In this document: piece after piece, positions 1-12,655 of the stretch
Numbering within the stretch: the stretch's first letter is position 1
How the letters are laid out: each line of letters begins with the position of its first letter
Source: Daucus carota subsp. sativus
Lineage: Eukaryota > Streptophyta > Magnoliopsida > Apiales > Apiaceae
Direction: 5' to 3'
Assembly (NCBI RefSeq): GCF_001625215.2
Contig: NC_030387.2
Span: 36,603,606 to 36,667,605 of the forward strand
Length of the DNA: 64,000 nt
Notes under the pieces: generated by a model
What the model saw: only the letters and a program-made list of their open reading frames with translations
Told to the model about the DNA's origin: nothing
Database searches by the model: none
Made by a program: the position numbers and the translations under genes

Positions 1-2525
1 AGTTTAACAGTGTTATCCACAGGCAAAGAAAGGGGTTTGCTGTCTTGTAAGCCTGCCTCAACTAACATATCATGTATGAACTTGTGCTGATGCATATAAA
101 TGCCTTCAACTGTTCTGGAAATTTCTAGACCAAGATAGTACTTAACATGTCCTAAGTCCTTAATTGTGAAAGCTTTGTCAAGAACAATCTTAACATGAGA
201 AATGAACTGAGAATCTGTTCCAGTTATCAAAATATCATCAACATAGACCAACACCACAACAAAGGATGAAGAAGTATGCAGAACAAACATTGAATAATCT
301 GCTTTGGCCTGAGTGAAACCAAGGTCAATTAAAGTAATACCAAGTTTGTCAAACCACTCTCTGGCAGCCTGCTTAAGACCATATATACTCTTTTTGAGTT
401 TGCAAACAGCAAGACCATGAAGAGGGTGACCTGGAGGCAATTCCATGTAGACTTCCTCATGTAAGTCCCCATGTAAAAAGGCATTATTGATGTCTAGCTG
501 GTGGACATCCCAAGATTTTGAGGCAGCAAGGGATAAAACAACTCTAACAGTGGACATTTTTGCTACTGGAGCAAAAGTGTTGTGGTAATCCTCCCCAATA
601 GTTTGAGTGTACCCCTTTGCTACAAGCCTAGCTTTGAATTTATCTAAAGAACCATCAGAATTATACTTGACTTTAAAAACCCACCTGCACCCAACAACTT
701 TCTTTCCTGGAGGTAAAGGCATAACAGTCCAAGTATTATTAGATTCTAAAGCTTTCATTTCTTTTGACATGGCTTCCACCCACCTAGGATCTTTAATTGC
801 TTGAGCATAAGAAGTAGGCTCCTTAACTACTTGAGAAGAATTTACAGCACAAGCATAGAACACAGGAGAAGGTGGAGAATAATGATGAAAATTGTATTTA
901 TTAACATCAATAGGACAGTGTAAAAGGACAGAATTGGCTTGAACACAAGGAGGACTTCCAAAGGCAGTAGAGACTTGATAATCTTTCATCCAAGAAGGTT
1001 GGATTTTATGTCTTAGAGAAACTCTAGTTGTGGGAACAGGATCCAAATTAACATGTTCATCATCAGAAGAGGAATCATGTTGATTATCAGAAGAAGAATC
1101 ATGTTGATTATCAGAAGGTGGAACTTCTGTATGATGCTCAGTAACAGGAGAATTAGGAGGAGCATCAACTGTAGGTGATGTGTGAGTGAAACTAAAAATC
1201 TCATCATCATCAGAATCATTTGGCAAGACAGATGAAGGAACAGTACTATCCCTCAAAATACTGTTGTTGTGAAAAGGAAACACTGTTTCATCAAAAGTGA
1301 CATGTCTGGAGACATGAAAAGACTTCTGAATAGGGTCATACAGTTTATAACCTTTCTGGTAAGGACAATAACCAAGAAAAACTGTCTTAACAGCTCTTGG
1401 AGCCAGTTTATCTGGAAGGTGTTGTGTGACATATGCTAAACAACCAAAAACTCTGAAATGTTCATAAGAAGGGGGTTTGTTGAATAGTTTTTCATAAGGA
1501 CTGACATAGCCTAACACAGTACTAGGCAGTCTGTTTATGAGATAGGTTGAGGTTAACAAACAATCTCCCCAAAAAGTAACATGAAGACCACTCTGCAATT
1601 TTAGTGCCCTTGTCATCTCAAGAAGGTTTCTGTGTTTTCTCTCTGCTCTCCCATTTTGTTGGGGAGTAGCTGGACAAGAAGTTTGGTGAATTATTCCAAA
1701 TTCAGAGAAAAAAGAAGACAAATCATTGTTGACAAATTCCCCCCCATTGTCAGACCTTACACATTTAATTTTGCAATTAAATTGTGTGAGAACATAAGAA
1801 TAAAAATCTTTCAGAGATTGAATAGCATGTTGTTTGGTGGGAATGAGGATAGTCCAGATGGCTCTAGTGAAATCATCAACAAGAGTCAGGAAATATTTAC
1901 ATCCAGTGTATGTTGGGGTTTTATAAGGACCCCACAAGTCACAGTGCACAAGATCAAAACAGGAAGAAGCAGTAGAAGAACTCAAATTAAAAGGTAATCT
2001 ACACTGCTTTGCCATTGGACACACATCACAATGCAAATTATCTTCAAGCACAAAAGTAGGATGTGTAATAGATGGAATTTTAGACAAGATTTTGGTAGGA
2101 ACATGTCCTAACCTCTTGTGCCAAAGTGAATGTGTATGTGTTTTTATGGAAGAGAAAACACTTACAGAGGAATGAACAAGGTGATAAAGGCCACCAACAA
2201 GTCTACCAAGAGTCTGAGGAGAAGTCTGGGAGGGGGCCTGCATAATACACTCATGTGCAGTGAAATAGATGCAAGAATGTGTCTGTGAAGCCAATTGACT
2301 AATAGACAACAAACTGAAATTAAAGGAGGGAACCAGCAGCACATCAGTAATAGTAATAGAGAAAGACTGCAGGTGTACTGAACCAGACTGAGTGACCATG
2401 GAGGTCTCCCCATTTGGAAACTTGATGGTAATAGGATCAGAAAGATTATGAAGATCATGCATATCAGCAATGTTGCAACACATGTGATTTGTAGCACCAG
2501 TATCCAAAATCCAAACAGAAGTATG
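1..2525 (-). mobile_element. Ty1/copia retrotransposon, pol part (left half of split element, runs off window)
   Basis: Read on the minus strand, this stretch gives a continuous copia pol frame in the classical order. The aspartic protease motif (LDTGA) lies near 2500, then a GAG-pre-integrase region, and the integrase core with its DLWGP and SDNGGEF motifs at about 1640-1960. A linker follows, and then the reverse transcriptase with YVDD near 230-250. Integrase before RT is diagnostic of Ty1/copia. The left edge of the window cuts the element inside RT, so RNase H and the 3' LTR are not visible. The gag half is at 12656-13965, separated by the nested Ty3/gypsy element. By eye the frame looks open apart from that insertion. 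Confidence 0.93.
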
Positions 2526-3818
2526 TGACAAGGCTGTCGTATACCTATCAAATAATAATCCTAACAAATCCTCCTAACAATGTAGCAGGGCAAGTCAGAG
2601 TCGATCCCACAGAGACAAATGTGTCAAACACTAGTTATTTCTGATCAAATTCAACTAAGCAAAGAACACAATAATATTTTAGAGATTGATTAAACTAATT
2701 ATACTAAGGCAAATAAGGATTTTATCAATTAATTAAAAACATCCAGAATTAAGTATCCCCACTAGCATGAATCAATGCAATTACGATTCCCTACCCCAAT
2801 CAATCAAATATATTACTCAAGAGGAAAGATGCGCCCTATAAAATACCATTAACCTCTTCCGAGTATTAATGGCTTCTCTAAAAATACAATCAAGCCTATT
2901 TCCATGGTATCATGCAATTTAGAGACATTAAACACAGCATCCTGGCTTCCTAACAATCCATTCTACCTATTTCCATGGAGAATTTCATGTCCTTATTGGA
3001 TAAATCACAACCATCTAAATCCAACTTCCGATGGTAAATAGATATCGGTTCAAACAAATCACATAATCATGCCTGACATGTAATTGTATATCAACACAAC
3101 TCAATAAGCGAGAGCAATTAAACAATCAATTTGGGGTTGGGGGAATCATGCATCTATCATAGCTAGGGTTCAACTTAACCCCGGATTATAAATCTACTCA
3201 CTCATAATTAAACTAACAAAACACAAGACGTAATAAAAACGCATAATTAAACTATTATTGGGAATAGAGAAACAACCTTCAATCTTCAAATCTTGAACAA
3301 GAAGAAAGGTAAAAGTCTCTTCTCTTCTCTCTCTATCTCTATGTATGTATCTCTGATAAAAACTAATTGATCTCCCCGAATAAAAGTATTTTTAATGTTT
3401 TTATCAAATTACAAGGTAATCCCCGAAACCGAATAGGAGTCTGTTATTAAAATTCGCAGGTCTGCTTTCTCCACAGTTTCTGGGCTTTTCCAGTTGGATT
3501 TTTTGGATATTGGACCATCTCTGAATTAAAGAAAATTCTCTAAGCTTCGCGTGGGCTGTAAGATCGTCAAAATCTGATGTACGGAACTCCCGATATGGCC
3601 CAAACAGCGAAATAATACGTGTAGCCCAATAAATCTGAATTTCCATCCAAATTTGAGTCCAATTAAGCTTTATTTCTTCAAATCCTTCCAACTTTAGGAA
3701 TTCCTTGCACTCTACAATAAAACATTAAAATCTATTAAATAAATATCCAAATCAATGCAAAATACAATTAAATATGAGAATAAAATCATCTAGAATATAT
3801 ATAAAATATACTCCATCA
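2526..3818 (-). repeat. 3' LTR of the Athila-like element
   Basis: Direct repeat of 1293 bp, TG...CA, nearly identical to 11363-12655. Because the element lies on the minus strand, this left copy is the 3' LTR. A short open frame of 95 codons inside it also occurs in the other LTR and is not treated as a gene. Confidence 0.95.
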
Positions 3819-3833
3819 AAATATCCCCACACT
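3819..3833 (-). other. Polypurine tract of the Athila-like element
   Basis: On the minus strand AGTGTGGGGATATTT directly abuts the 3' LTR. This is the expected position and composition for the plus-strand primer of reverse transcription. Confidence 0.8.
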
Positions 3834-5893
3834 AAGCATTTGCACGTCCTCGGGCAAATAAGCGAAATAAAATATCTATAACTAACTACTATCACTTTCG
3901 TAGATAACACGATTGCATTGAGCGCATGCAACAAGCCGTTAAACCCCTAGGCAGCCCTAGTAGGACGAGTTCTGTCTCGTGAGGGTTTGTAGAAGATATA
4001 CCCACAAAATCAAATATTTTCTACCAAGTCTCAAGAATGCAAATAATATGAATGCAAACTAAATGAATATGCATATACAATCATGAAAGCATTAACCTCG
4101 TCAACATATAATCTTCAGAATAAGCCACATTCAAGGCATTCATCTATGTCACATATTAGTCAAGCAACTCTTTCACTGCAAGTACGGAGTGCATCGTGTG
4201 TGCTCATCAACATGCTCTCTAATGAAACAAAACAGAGACCAACAAACTTCAACAGAGTCTCAACCATGAGCCGTTAATCAGAATAATGCTTAAACACTTC
4301 GTTACAATAGAGTCAACTATAGCTTAGGGTCACAATGGAACTTCTATGCCTCTCTTATATTTTTTCTACATATTTTTTTTTTCATGCTTAGTCTAAGGTC
4401 GGGACGCTTCTCAGGGTAAGTGAGTTACGACCACCATAAGACTTCGCTAGCTCTTTATTTTCTCTTTTTTTTTTTTTTTTTTGAGGTCAAGTAATTCTCC
4501 AGTAACCAAGGGTTGTGAAAAATCACCAAGAAAATTTTTATTTCTAATACCATTGCGCTTAATACCAGCACAGGTACATGGATCGTCCCCTTCACATGAC
4601 ATTAAATTGTCACCCACTTGATCTCAAAGGAGTACTTGATACTTTATTTATAATATATTTTTTTTCTTTTTTTTTTAGAAAGGCATATGCATCACACAGC
4701 TCCCCCAAACCTAAGATTTACATACTCTAAGCTCAAAAGAGAATAGTCAAAATTCTACGCTCGACTCATAGTAAAGACTCAAGAATTAAGCTAGCCTAAG
4801 TCTCGTCTCTAGAGCATTTACAGTGTAATTAGAATTTCCGCACAAACAATTTCTAAGCATGCAAGACATCACATATGATTAGGATTACTAGCCAAGAAAT
4901 TATGCAAATAAACTCATCACAAGAAATTAACTTGGTATTATATACTTTCATGAATTATGCAAATGCAAACTAAAAGGAAAAAAAAAAAACTACTAAAAAA
5001 AACTAAAAATTAAATAACTACATGCTCTAATTTAATGCAACTAACATGAATTTTCTAAACTTAAGACATGGCAATATACAATGTTTTTCTAATTTTTCTA
5101 TTTTTTTTTTTAATTTTTAATCATATATAATTTTTTTAGATTTTTTTTTTCATTCATTAAGGATTCATCCCCACACTTAAATGGTTCATTGTCCTCAATG
5201 AATAAAAGATTAGATAGTATAATATATAATATATAATATAAATATATAATATAATGATATATGAATAAAAGATATTAGAAAACTCCCCTGAATTTGAGTT
5301 GCCTAGCCAAGAATAAGATGAACTGAGGCATCCATTTTCTGCGTAAACTGATTTGGCCAAGTGGTCGTGAGCTAGATCATGGAAGTGACAGGCGTGGGGT
5401 TCAAACCCTTGCAGCAACATTTCTTTTTACTTGCCAGATTACCACATATTGGGCCACACGGCGTAACAGAATAAGCATGCATGGCCCAGTAGCTCTTTTC
5501 GTTCTGCCGAGGCCAGCTCCGAGGAGGGAACAGAGAGCTGCGAGGAGGGAACAGAGAGCTGTAGCTCTAAAACTTCTGCCCAAGCGAGCTACGGGGAGTG
5601 TTAGGAGCCGTTCCAAATTTCTGCTGAGCTCTTTTTTTTCTATTTCAAAATTGTTAAAAATATTTCTTTAATCCTGAAACACTTCACACAATTTATCAAG
5701 GCACCTTATGGGAGTAAAAAGAAACTATATATATATATATATAAATCTAATCAGTAAAATAAAATAAAATATTATAAATATGATAATATAATAATACTAA
5801 TAAGTGGAATAATAATTATACAAACTTACAAGAACCATGGGTTGCCTCCCAAGAAGCGCTTTTTTAAGGTCTTTAGCTCGACCTCCTCGAGAG
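3834..5893 (-). other. Non-coding region between pol and 3' LTR of the Athila-like element
   Basis: About 2 kb with no long open frame on the element strand, where some Athila members carry an env-like ORF. It is AT-rich with several A/T homopolymers. It holds two further purine-rich tracts resembling the terminal PPT (minus strand: near 4701-4712 and 5166-5178, the latter AAGTGTGGGGATG) and a tRNA-like Pol III box pair at 5354-5408. Confidence 0.7.
5345..5650 (+). repeat. Possible tRNA-derived SINE-like insertion
   Basis: On the plus strand TGGCCAAGTGG (5354-5364) matches the Pol III A box, and GGTTCAAACCC (5398-5408) matches the B box. They lie 33 nt apart, as in tRNA genes and tRNA-derived SINEs. 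The following 240 bp are GC-richer than the surroundings. They include a short tandem duplication of a 21 bp unit beginning GAGGAGGGAACAGAGAGCTG, and end in a T-rich tract near 5630-5640. No full tRNA cloverleaf is evident and I found no clear target-site duplication, so this is tentative. It could also be chance promoter-like sequence in the retroelement. Confidence 0.4.
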
Positions 5894-8800
5894 TTATTCT
5901 GGCGAAGGGGTAGAAAGTGGAATCTCCACCTTCTCAACGATTGGCTCACCAGCTTTGTAATGCTTCACTCTTTGACCGTTCACCTTAAAAGTTCCACCAC
6001 TCGTATTCCATAATTCAATGGAGCCATAAGGGTAGACTTTTCGAATTTTGAATGGACCCGACCATCTTGAACGAAGCTTACCAGGAAAGAGTTTCAATCT
6101 GGAATTAAATAAAAGGACTAAATCGCCTTCATTAAATTCCCTTCGCAGTAGACCCTTGTCATGCCATCTTTTTGTCTTCTCCTTGTAAAGCTTAGAACTT
6201 TCATAAGCCTCAAAACGAAGCTCATCTAGCTCATTAAGTTGAAGAAGTCTCTTCTCACCAGCTGCCAATGGATCAAAATTTAAATTTTTGATGGCCCAAA
6301 ATGCACGATGTTCCAATTCAACTGGAAGATGACAGGCTTTCCCGTAAACCAGTCTGTATGGGGTTGTCCCAATAGGAGTTTTAAATGCAGTCCTATACGC
6401 CCAAAGTGCATCATCAAGTTTCATAGACCAATCTTTCCTTGATTTTGCAACCGTCTTCTCCAAGATGGTCTTAATCTCACGGTTAGAGATCTCAACTTGA
6501 CCACTAGTTTGAGGATGATAGGAAAGGCCCACCTTATGGTGTACTCCATATTTCTTCAACATAGCTTCAAAGCGATTTTCAAGAAAATGCTTTCCTCCAT
6601 CACTAATTAGAATTCTTGGCACTCCAAATCTAGGGAAAATTGTCTTTTTAAAGAATTTGCTCACAACACGGGCATCATTAGTGGGGGTTGCAATGGCTTC
6701 AACCCACTTGGAAACATAGTCAACAGCAAGTAAGATATATTTGTTCCCAAAAGATGACGGAAATGGTCCCATGAAGTCAACTCCCCAGACATCAAAAGGT
6801 TCCACTTCGAGTATGTTGTTTAAAGGCATCTCATTTCTCCTTGAGATATTTCCGGTTCTTTGACAACGATCACAAGAGTGAACATAGATATGAACATCTT
6901 TAAAGAGAGTTGGCCAGTAAAAACCGCATTGAAGAATCTTTGCAGCAGTTTTGGTAGTGCTTGCATGGCCTCCACATGGTGAATCGTGACAATGTGAGAT
7001 TATAGAGGCAATCTCACTTTCTGGAACACATCTTCTAATGACACCATCTGCACAAGATTTATAAAGAAAGGGATCATCCCAAAAGTGCCTCCTCACATCA
7101 TAGAAAAATTTCTTCTTCTGCTGAGATGAATACCCATGAGGAACAGTACCACTAGCTAAATAATTAGCTATATCAGCAAACCAAGGAACATCTATCCTTG
7201 CAAGAGAAAATAGATGATCATCAGGAAATGAATCATCAATTGGGAGGTCTTTAGTACAATCACCATCAAGAACAAGACGCGAAAGATGATCAGCAACCAC
7301 ATTCTCAGCCCCTTTCTTGTCCTTAATTTCCAAATCAAATTCTTGAAGAAGTAGAATCCAACGAATCAAGCGAGGCTTTGCATCTTTCTTATTCATCAAG
7401 TATTTCAGTGCTGCATGATCAGTGTGAACAATAACTTTCGAGCCAACAAGATATGATCGAAATTTTTCCATTGCATAGACCACTGCTAGCAGTTCCTTCT
7501 CCGTTGTTGCATAATTAATCTGAGCTCCATCCAAGGTCTTACTTATATAATAGATGGCATGAAGCTTTCCATCCTTCCTTTGCCCCAAGACTGCCCCAAT
7601 AGCTTGATCACTGGCATCACACATGATTTCGAATGGCAAACTCCAATCTGGTGGTTGTATGATTGGAGCAGAGATAAGAGCTTTCTTTAACCTGTCAAAA
7701 GCCTCAACACAAGCATCATTAAAAACAAAAGGGACATCTTTGCCTAAGAGCTCAGTTAGAGGGCGAGCAATTTTTGAAAAATCTTTTATAAAGCGGCGAT
7801 AAAATCCCGCATGACCAAGAAAACTTCTTATACCCTTCACCGAGGTTGGGGGTGGTAAGCGCTCGACAACCTCTACCTTAGCTCTATCGACCTCGATGCC
7901 TCTATTTGAGACAACATGACCCAAAACAACTCCCTCTTGTACCATAAAATGGCATTTTTCCCAGTTTAAAACTAGACTAACTTCCTTACATCTACGGAGC
8001 ACCTTTTCTAAATTATGCAAACAGATGTCAAAAGATGTTCCGTAAACAGAGAAGTCATCCATAAAAACTTCCATTATATTTTCAATAAAATCTGAGAAAA
8101 TTGCCATCATACAACGTTGAAAGGTTGGAGGAGCACCACATAATCCAAATGGTAGTCTGCGATATGCAAACGTACCATAAGGACATGTAAAGGTCGTCTT
8201 TTCCTGATCATCCGGATGGAGGGGAATTTGAAAGAAGCCCGAATATCCATCCAAATAACAGAAAAAGGAATGTTTTGCCAACCTTTCAAGCATTTGGTCA
8301 ATAAAAGGGAGAGGAAAATGATCTTTCCTGGTGGCTTTATTCAATTTGCGATAATCAATACACATACGCCAACCAGTTACAGTTCTAGTAGAAATTAACT
8401 CACCCTTATCATTTTTGACAACGGTCATTCCTCCTTTCTTTGGAACTACTTGTACAGGGCTAACCCACTTACTATCAGAGATAGGGTAAATTATACCTGC
8501 ATCAAGAAGTTTTAGAACCTCCTTTTTGACTACCTCCATCATATTAGGATTAAGTCTCCTTTGAGGTTCTCTAGAGGAGGCATGCTCGTCCTCAAGAATG
8601 ATTTTATGCATGCACAAAGATGGGTTGATGCCCTTAATATCATCAATGGTGTACCCGATGACACTTTTATATGTTTTTAAAATCATGAGCAAACGCTCAA
8701 TTTGATTGTCATCAAGCTCAGCATTGACAATAATAGGATATGTACTATTAGGACCCATAAACACATATTTCAAAGATGCAGGAAGTGGTTTTAGTTCTAC

Positions 8801-11227
8801 CTGAGGAGGCGTAGTACTCTCCTTCACATCTTCACGGCTTAGTACACTGAGATGAGGTTGCATGACTGTCGGTGTTGTATCAAGAAATTTCGTATAGTCC
8901 GCACACTCTCTATTTTCAGCATCAATTTCTCCCACAAGAACCTCTTGAAGTGGATCATCACATGTTAGAGTGTTGATCTTGACGTTGATTGCTTCTTCTA
9001 GTGCATCCACCCTGTTTATAGTTTCATCCATAGAGGGATGACCCATTGAATTCTGAAGCTGAAATTCCATCTTCTCCTCTCCCACTTGAAAAGAAATCCT
9101 TCCACTTTTCATGTCAATAATAGCCCCAGCTGTAGCTAAGAATGGTCTCCCAAGAATGATAGGAATATTTGCATCTTCCTCCATCTCCATGATAACAAAA
9201 TCACATGGGATATAAAATTTTCCTACCTTGAGAGGAACATCTTCAAGTATACCAAGAGGGAATTTCACAGTCCTGTCTGCCAATTGTAGAGATATACGTG
9301 TGGGTTTCAGCTCACCCATCTGAAGTTTTTTGCAGATTGACAATGGCATAAGACTCACACTTGCCCCAAGATCACATAGAGCTCTTTTGATCTCAACATC
9401 ACCAAGTTTCACAGGAATAGAGTAACTACCCGGATCAGCTAGCTTCTTCGGAAAAGTATTTTGCAAGATAGCACTACACTCTGCCGTCAATGAAATAGTA
9501 GAAGTTTCTTCAATCTTTCGCTTTCTTGACAAAATATCTTTGAGGAACTTTGCATAAGAAGGCATCTCAACTATGGCATCCATGAATGGAATGTTAATAT
9601 GCAACTTCTGTAAAATGTCAAGAAACTTACCATACTTCTTCTCAAGCTTAGCTTTTGCCAACCTTTGAGGGAAAGGAACAGGTGGCACATATGGTGTAAT
9701 AGGAACAACGACTGGTTCTTTCTTTTCTTCTTCCACTGCATCATTCTCTATCACTTTTTCAGATGTAATTTTCTCCCCATCTTCTTCAAGATTCACAACC
9801 CTTTTTCTCACCTTTGACTCTGGCTCTTGCAATTCTTTGCCGCTCCTCAAAGTTACCGCGTTGATATGACCTCTTGGCGGTTGCTCAGTTTGGCCAGGAA
9901 GTTGACCCGAAGACTTGCCAAGTTGATTCACTTGTTGAGCTAATTGAGAGATTGCATTTTCCATCATCTTGTTGTGAGCTTTCATCTCATTGATACTTGC
10001 ACCGATGCCATTGATACTTGCATCAATTCCATCATTTTTCTTTACCTGTGTTGAAATAAATCCTTCCAAGAGATTCTCCAAGTGGGATTTTTGTGGTTGA
10101 ACTGGTGCATTGAAAGGTGCTCTTGGTTGAAAACCAGGTGGTTGAGATTGAGCTTGATTATTCTTGTATGAGAAATTTGGATGATCTTTCCAACCAGGAT
10201 TGTACGTGTTGGAGTAAGGATTGTATTGTTGCCTCTGATTCTGATTGTAAAGGGCATTTGCTTGCTCCATAGCCATATCAGATGAATTATATTGACAAGC
10301 ATATTGAGTGTGCCCCTGTGTACCACATATTTCACATAAAGCAACTGTAGATGAAGACCCAGACTTTAGCTCCTTGATCTCATTAGCCAATTCTTTCATA
10401 GAACTCGTCAACATGGTCAAAGCATCAACATCGTACTTACCACCCTTCTTGGGTTGATTTCGATCACTGTAAGGATAATTGTCATTAGACGCCATCTCGT
10501 CTAATAGAGTTCTTGCATCTTCGGTACTCTTTGCCATAACTGATCCGCCAGATGCGGCATCGATAAAGATTCGAAACTCTTGTGTCAACCCATTATAGAA
10601 TGTTTGGATCAGCAACCAATCAGGAATTCCATGGTGAGGACATTGCCTTTGAAGGCGTTTGAATCTTTTCCAAGCATCATGTAGTGATTCATCATCTTCT
10701 TGACGAAAATTAGATATGTCATTCCTTAGCTTGGCAGTCTTCTTTTGGCTAAAGAATTTAAGTAGAAAGGCCTTTGCTAAAACATCCCAAGTAGTAAATT
10801 TGTTTGGCCCTTCATCTTTCAACCAATCCTTAGCTGCATCCCGAAGAGAAAATGGAAACAAACGCAGCTTGATAGCATCATCAGGGACATTGGTCAGCTT
10901 TATCATATCACACTTTTCAAGAAAACTCTCGAGATGATCAACTGGATTTTCAGAAGCCAAGCCCGCAAAAGAATCATTAGAGATGAATTGAATGAACTGA
11001 GGCTTGAGCTCGAAGTGAGTAGCTGTGACAGCTGGTCTGAGAATAGAGGACATGACGCCTGTGGTGTCTGGCATACCATACTCCCTCAAAGATTTCGCTG
11101 GTACTTCTTCGCCCATAGTTTCCTTGTTTTTGTTTCTCCTTTGCTCACCGGATTGCTTTCTTGCTGTAGCTTCAATTTCAGGATCAAGTGGAATCAAATT
11201 TTCTGTACCTGAACTTCGAGTGTGCAT
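5894..11227 (-). CDS. Ty3/gypsy gag-pol polyprotein (Athila-like)
   Basis: Single open frame of 1777 codons on the minus strand. In order it shows: a gag region in the first 350 residues; a CX2CX4HX4C-like knuckle ([14 protein letters not shown]) near residue 300; and an aspartic protease domain with DLGAS. Then come reverse transcriptase with FMDDFSVYG, RNase H with [13 protein letters not shown], and integrase with an HHCC zinc finger (HC..C) and the VDFMGP and SDGG motifs. It ends with the VNGQRVKHY segment seen at the end of many plant gypsy integrases. RT-RNase H before integrase is the Ty3/gypsy order. The product would be processed by its own protease into capsid and replication enzymes. 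Recorded as a transposon protein, not a host gene. Confidence 0.93.
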   Translation of the reverse strand: MHTRSSGTENLIPLDPEIEATARKQSGEQRRNKNKETMGEEVPAKSLREYGMPDTTGVMSSILRPAVTATHFELKPQFIQFISNDSFAGLASENPVDHLESFLEKCDMIKLTNVPDDAIKLRLFPFSLRDAAKDWLKDEGPNKFTTWDVLAKAFLLKFFSQKKTAKLRNDISNFRQEDDESLHDAWKRFKRLQRQCPHHGIPDWLLIQTFYNGLTQEFRIFIDAASGGSVMAKSTEDARTLLDEMASNDNYPYSDRNQPKKGGKYDVDALTMLTSSMKELANEIKELKSGSSSTVALCEICGTQGHTQYACQYNSSDMAMEQANALYNQNQRQQYNPYSNTYNPGWKDHPNFSYKNNQAQSQPPGFQPRAPFNAPVQPQKSHLENLLEGFISTQVKKNDGIDASINGIGASINEMKAHNKMMENAISQLAQQVNQLGKSSGQLPGQTEQPPRGHINAVTLRSGKELQEPESKVRKRVVNLEEDGEKITSEKVIENDAVEEEKKEPVVVPITPYVPPVPFPQRLAKAKLEKKYGKFLDILQKLHINIPFMDAIVEMPSYAKFLKDILSRKRKIEETSTISLTAECSAILQNTFPKKLADPGSYSIPVKLGDVEIKRALCDLGASVSLMPLSICKKLQMGELKPTRISLQLADRTVKFPLGILEDVPLKVGKFYIPCDFVIMEMEEDANIPIILGRPFLATAGAIIDMKSGRISFQVGEEKMEFQLQNSMGHPSMDETINRVDALEEAINVKINTLTCDDPLQEVLVGEIDAENRECADYTKFLDTTPTVMQPHLSVLSREDVKESTTPPQVELKPLPASLKYVFMGPNSTYPIIVNAELDDNQIERLLMILKTYKSVIGYTIDDIKGINPSLCMHKIILEDEHASSREPQRRLNPNMMEVVKKEVLKLLDAGIIYPISDSKWVSPVQVVPKKGGMTVVKNDKGELISTRTVTGWRMCIDYRKLNKATRKDHFPLPFIDQMLERLAKHSFFCYLDGYSGFFQIPLHPDDQEKTTFTCPYGTFAYRRLPFGLCGAPPTFQRCMMAIFSDFIENIMEVFMDDFSVYGTSFDICLHNLEKVLRRCKEVSLVLNWEKCHFMVQEGVVLGHVVSNRGIEVDRAKVEVVERLPPPTSVKGIRSFLGHAGFYRRFIKDFSKIARPLTELLGKDVPFVFNDACVEAFDRLKKALISAPIIQPPDWSLPFEIMCDASDQAIGAVLGQRKDGKLHAIYYISKTLDGAQINYATTEKELLAVVYAMEKFRSYLVGSKVIVHTDHAALKYLMNKKDAKPRLIRWILLLQEFDLEIKDKKGAENVVADHLSRLVLDGDCTKDLPIDDSFPDDHLFSLARIDVPWFADIANYLASGTVPHGYSSQQKKKFFYDVRRHFWDDPFLYKSCADGVIRRCVPESEIASIISHCHDSPCGGHASTTKTAAKILQCGFYWPTLFKDVHIYVHSCDRCQRTGNISRRNEMPLNNILEVEPFDVWGVDFMGPFPSSFGNKYILLAVDYVSKWVEAIATPTNDARVVSKFFKKTIFPRFGVPRILISDGGKHFLENRFEAMLKKYGVHHKVGLSYHPQTSGQVEISNREIKTILEKTVAKSRKDWSMKLDDALWAYRTAFKTPIGTTPYRLVYGKACHLPVELEHRAFWAIKNLNFDPLAAGEKRLLQLNELDELRFEAYESSKLYKEKTKRWHDKGLLRREFNEGDLVLLFNSRLKLFPGKLRSRWSGPFKIRKVYPYGSIELWNTSGGTFKVNGQRVKHYKAGEPIVEKVEIPLSTPSPE

Positions 11228-11338
11228 ATATCAAGAAAACTAGAACAAAGGATCAGAAAACAAGAGATAATAGCCGAAGCAACACAACTAAAGACTTAGC
11301 TAAAAATATCAAAAATAGACTAATCTAACACCACTTTG

Positions 11339-11356
11339 TCCCCGGCAGCGGCGCCA
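11339..11356 (-). other. Primer-binding site (tRNA-Asp type) of the Athila-like element
   Basis: On the minus strand TGGCGCCGCTGCCGGGGA lies 6 nt inside the 5' LTR. From memory it matches the 3' end of plant tRNA-Asp at all but about one position. tRNA-Asp priming is usual for Athila-type elements. Confidence 0.85.
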
Positions 11357-11362
11357 AAAATT

Positions 11363-12655
11363 TGACAAGGCTGTCGTATACCTATCAAATAATAATCCTA
11401 ACAAATCCTCCTAACAATGTAGCAGGGCAAGTCAGAGTCGATCCCACAGAGACAAATGTGTCAAACACTAGTTATTTCTGATCAAATTCAACTAAGCAAA
11501 GAACACAATAATATTTTAGAGATTGATTAAACTAATTATACTAAGGCAAATAAGGATTTTATCAATTAATTAAAAACATCCAGAATTAAGTATCCCCACT
11601 AGCATGAATCAATGCAATTACGATTCCCTACCCCAATCAATCAAATATATTACTCAAGAGGAAAGATGCGCCCTATAAAATACCATTAACCTCTTCCGAG
11701 TATTAATGGCTTCTCTAAAAATACAATCAAGCCTATTTCCATGGTATCATGCAATTTAGAGACATTAAACACAGCATCATGGCTTCCTAACAATCCATTC
11801 TACCTATTTCCATGGAGAATTTCATGTCCTTATTGGATAAATCACAACCATCTAAATCCAACTTCCGATGGTAAATAGATATCGGTTCAAACAAATCACA
11901 TAATCATGCCTGACATGTAATTGTATATCAACACAACTCAATAAGCGAGAGCAATTAAACAATCAATTTGGGGTTGGGGGAATCATGCATCTATCATAGC
12001 TAGGGTTCAACTTAACCCCGGATTATAAATCTACTCACTCATAATTAAACTAACAAAACACAAGACGTAATAAAAACGCATAATTAAACTATTATTGGGA
12101 ATAGAGAAACAACCTTCAATCTTCAAATCTTGAACAAGAAGAAAGGTAAAAGTCTCTTCTCTTCTCTCTCTATCTCTATGTATGTATCTCTGATAAAAAC
12201 TAATTGATCTCCCCGAATAAAAGTATTTTTAATGTTTTTATCAAATTACAAGGTAATCCCCGAAACCGAATAGGAGTCTGTTATTAAAATTCGCAGGTCT
12301 GCTTTCTCCACAGTTTCTGGGCTTTTCCAGTTGGATTTTTTGGATATTGGACCATCTCTGAATTAAAGAAAATTCTCTAAGCTTCGCGTGGGCTGTAAGA
12401 TCGTCAAAATCTGATGTACGGAACTCCCGATATGGCCCAAACAGCGAAATAATACGTGTAGCCCAATAAATCTGAATTTCCATCCAAATTTGAGTCCAAT
12501 TAAGCTTTATTTCTTTAAATCCTTCCAACTTTAGGAATTCCTTGCACTCTACAATAAAACATTAAAATCTATTAAATAAATATCCAAATCAATGCAAAAT
12601 ACAATTAAATATGAGAATAAAATCATCTAGAATATATATAAAATATACTCCATCA
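11363..12655 (-). repeat. 5' LTR of the Athila-like element
   Basis: Right copy of the 1293 bp LTR (TG at 11363, CA at 12655). As the element is on the minus strand this is the promoter-bearing 5' LTR. Confidence 0.95.

Larger units (their letters stand above)
2526..12655 (-). mobile_element. Athila-like Ty3/gypsy LTR retrotransposon, nested in copia element
   Basis: This is a 10,130 bp element bounded by two 1293 bp direct repeats starting TG and ending CA. It is flanked by an identical 5 bp duplication (gtatg at 2521-2525 and 12656-12660), which proves insertion into the copia element. It carries a tRNA-Asp-type primer-binding site next to the right (5') LTR, one long gag-pol frame, about 2 kb of mostly non-coding DNA between pol and the 3' LTR, and a polypurine tract at the 3' LTR. 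The FMDDFSVYG form of the RT motif, the gag start and the PBS type suggest the Athila clade. The two LTRs differ at about two sites by eye, so the insertion is very young (about 0.06 million years if 1.3e-8 substitutions per site per year applies). It looks structurally whole. Confidence 0.95.

Noticed and set aside
1013-1219. Leu/Met/Ile-rich minus-strand peptide resembling a membrane protein
   Set aside because: It is an out-of-frame reading of the low-complexity linker between copia integrase and reverse transcriptase.
3404-3691. 95-codon minus-strand open frame, present again at 12241-12528
   Set aside because: It lies inside both LTRs of the Athila-like element. The duplication is explained by the LTRs, and no domain is visible.
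8107-8398. Short open frames on both strands inside the gag-pol region
   Set aside because: They overlap the long retrotransposon frame in other frames and show no independent features.
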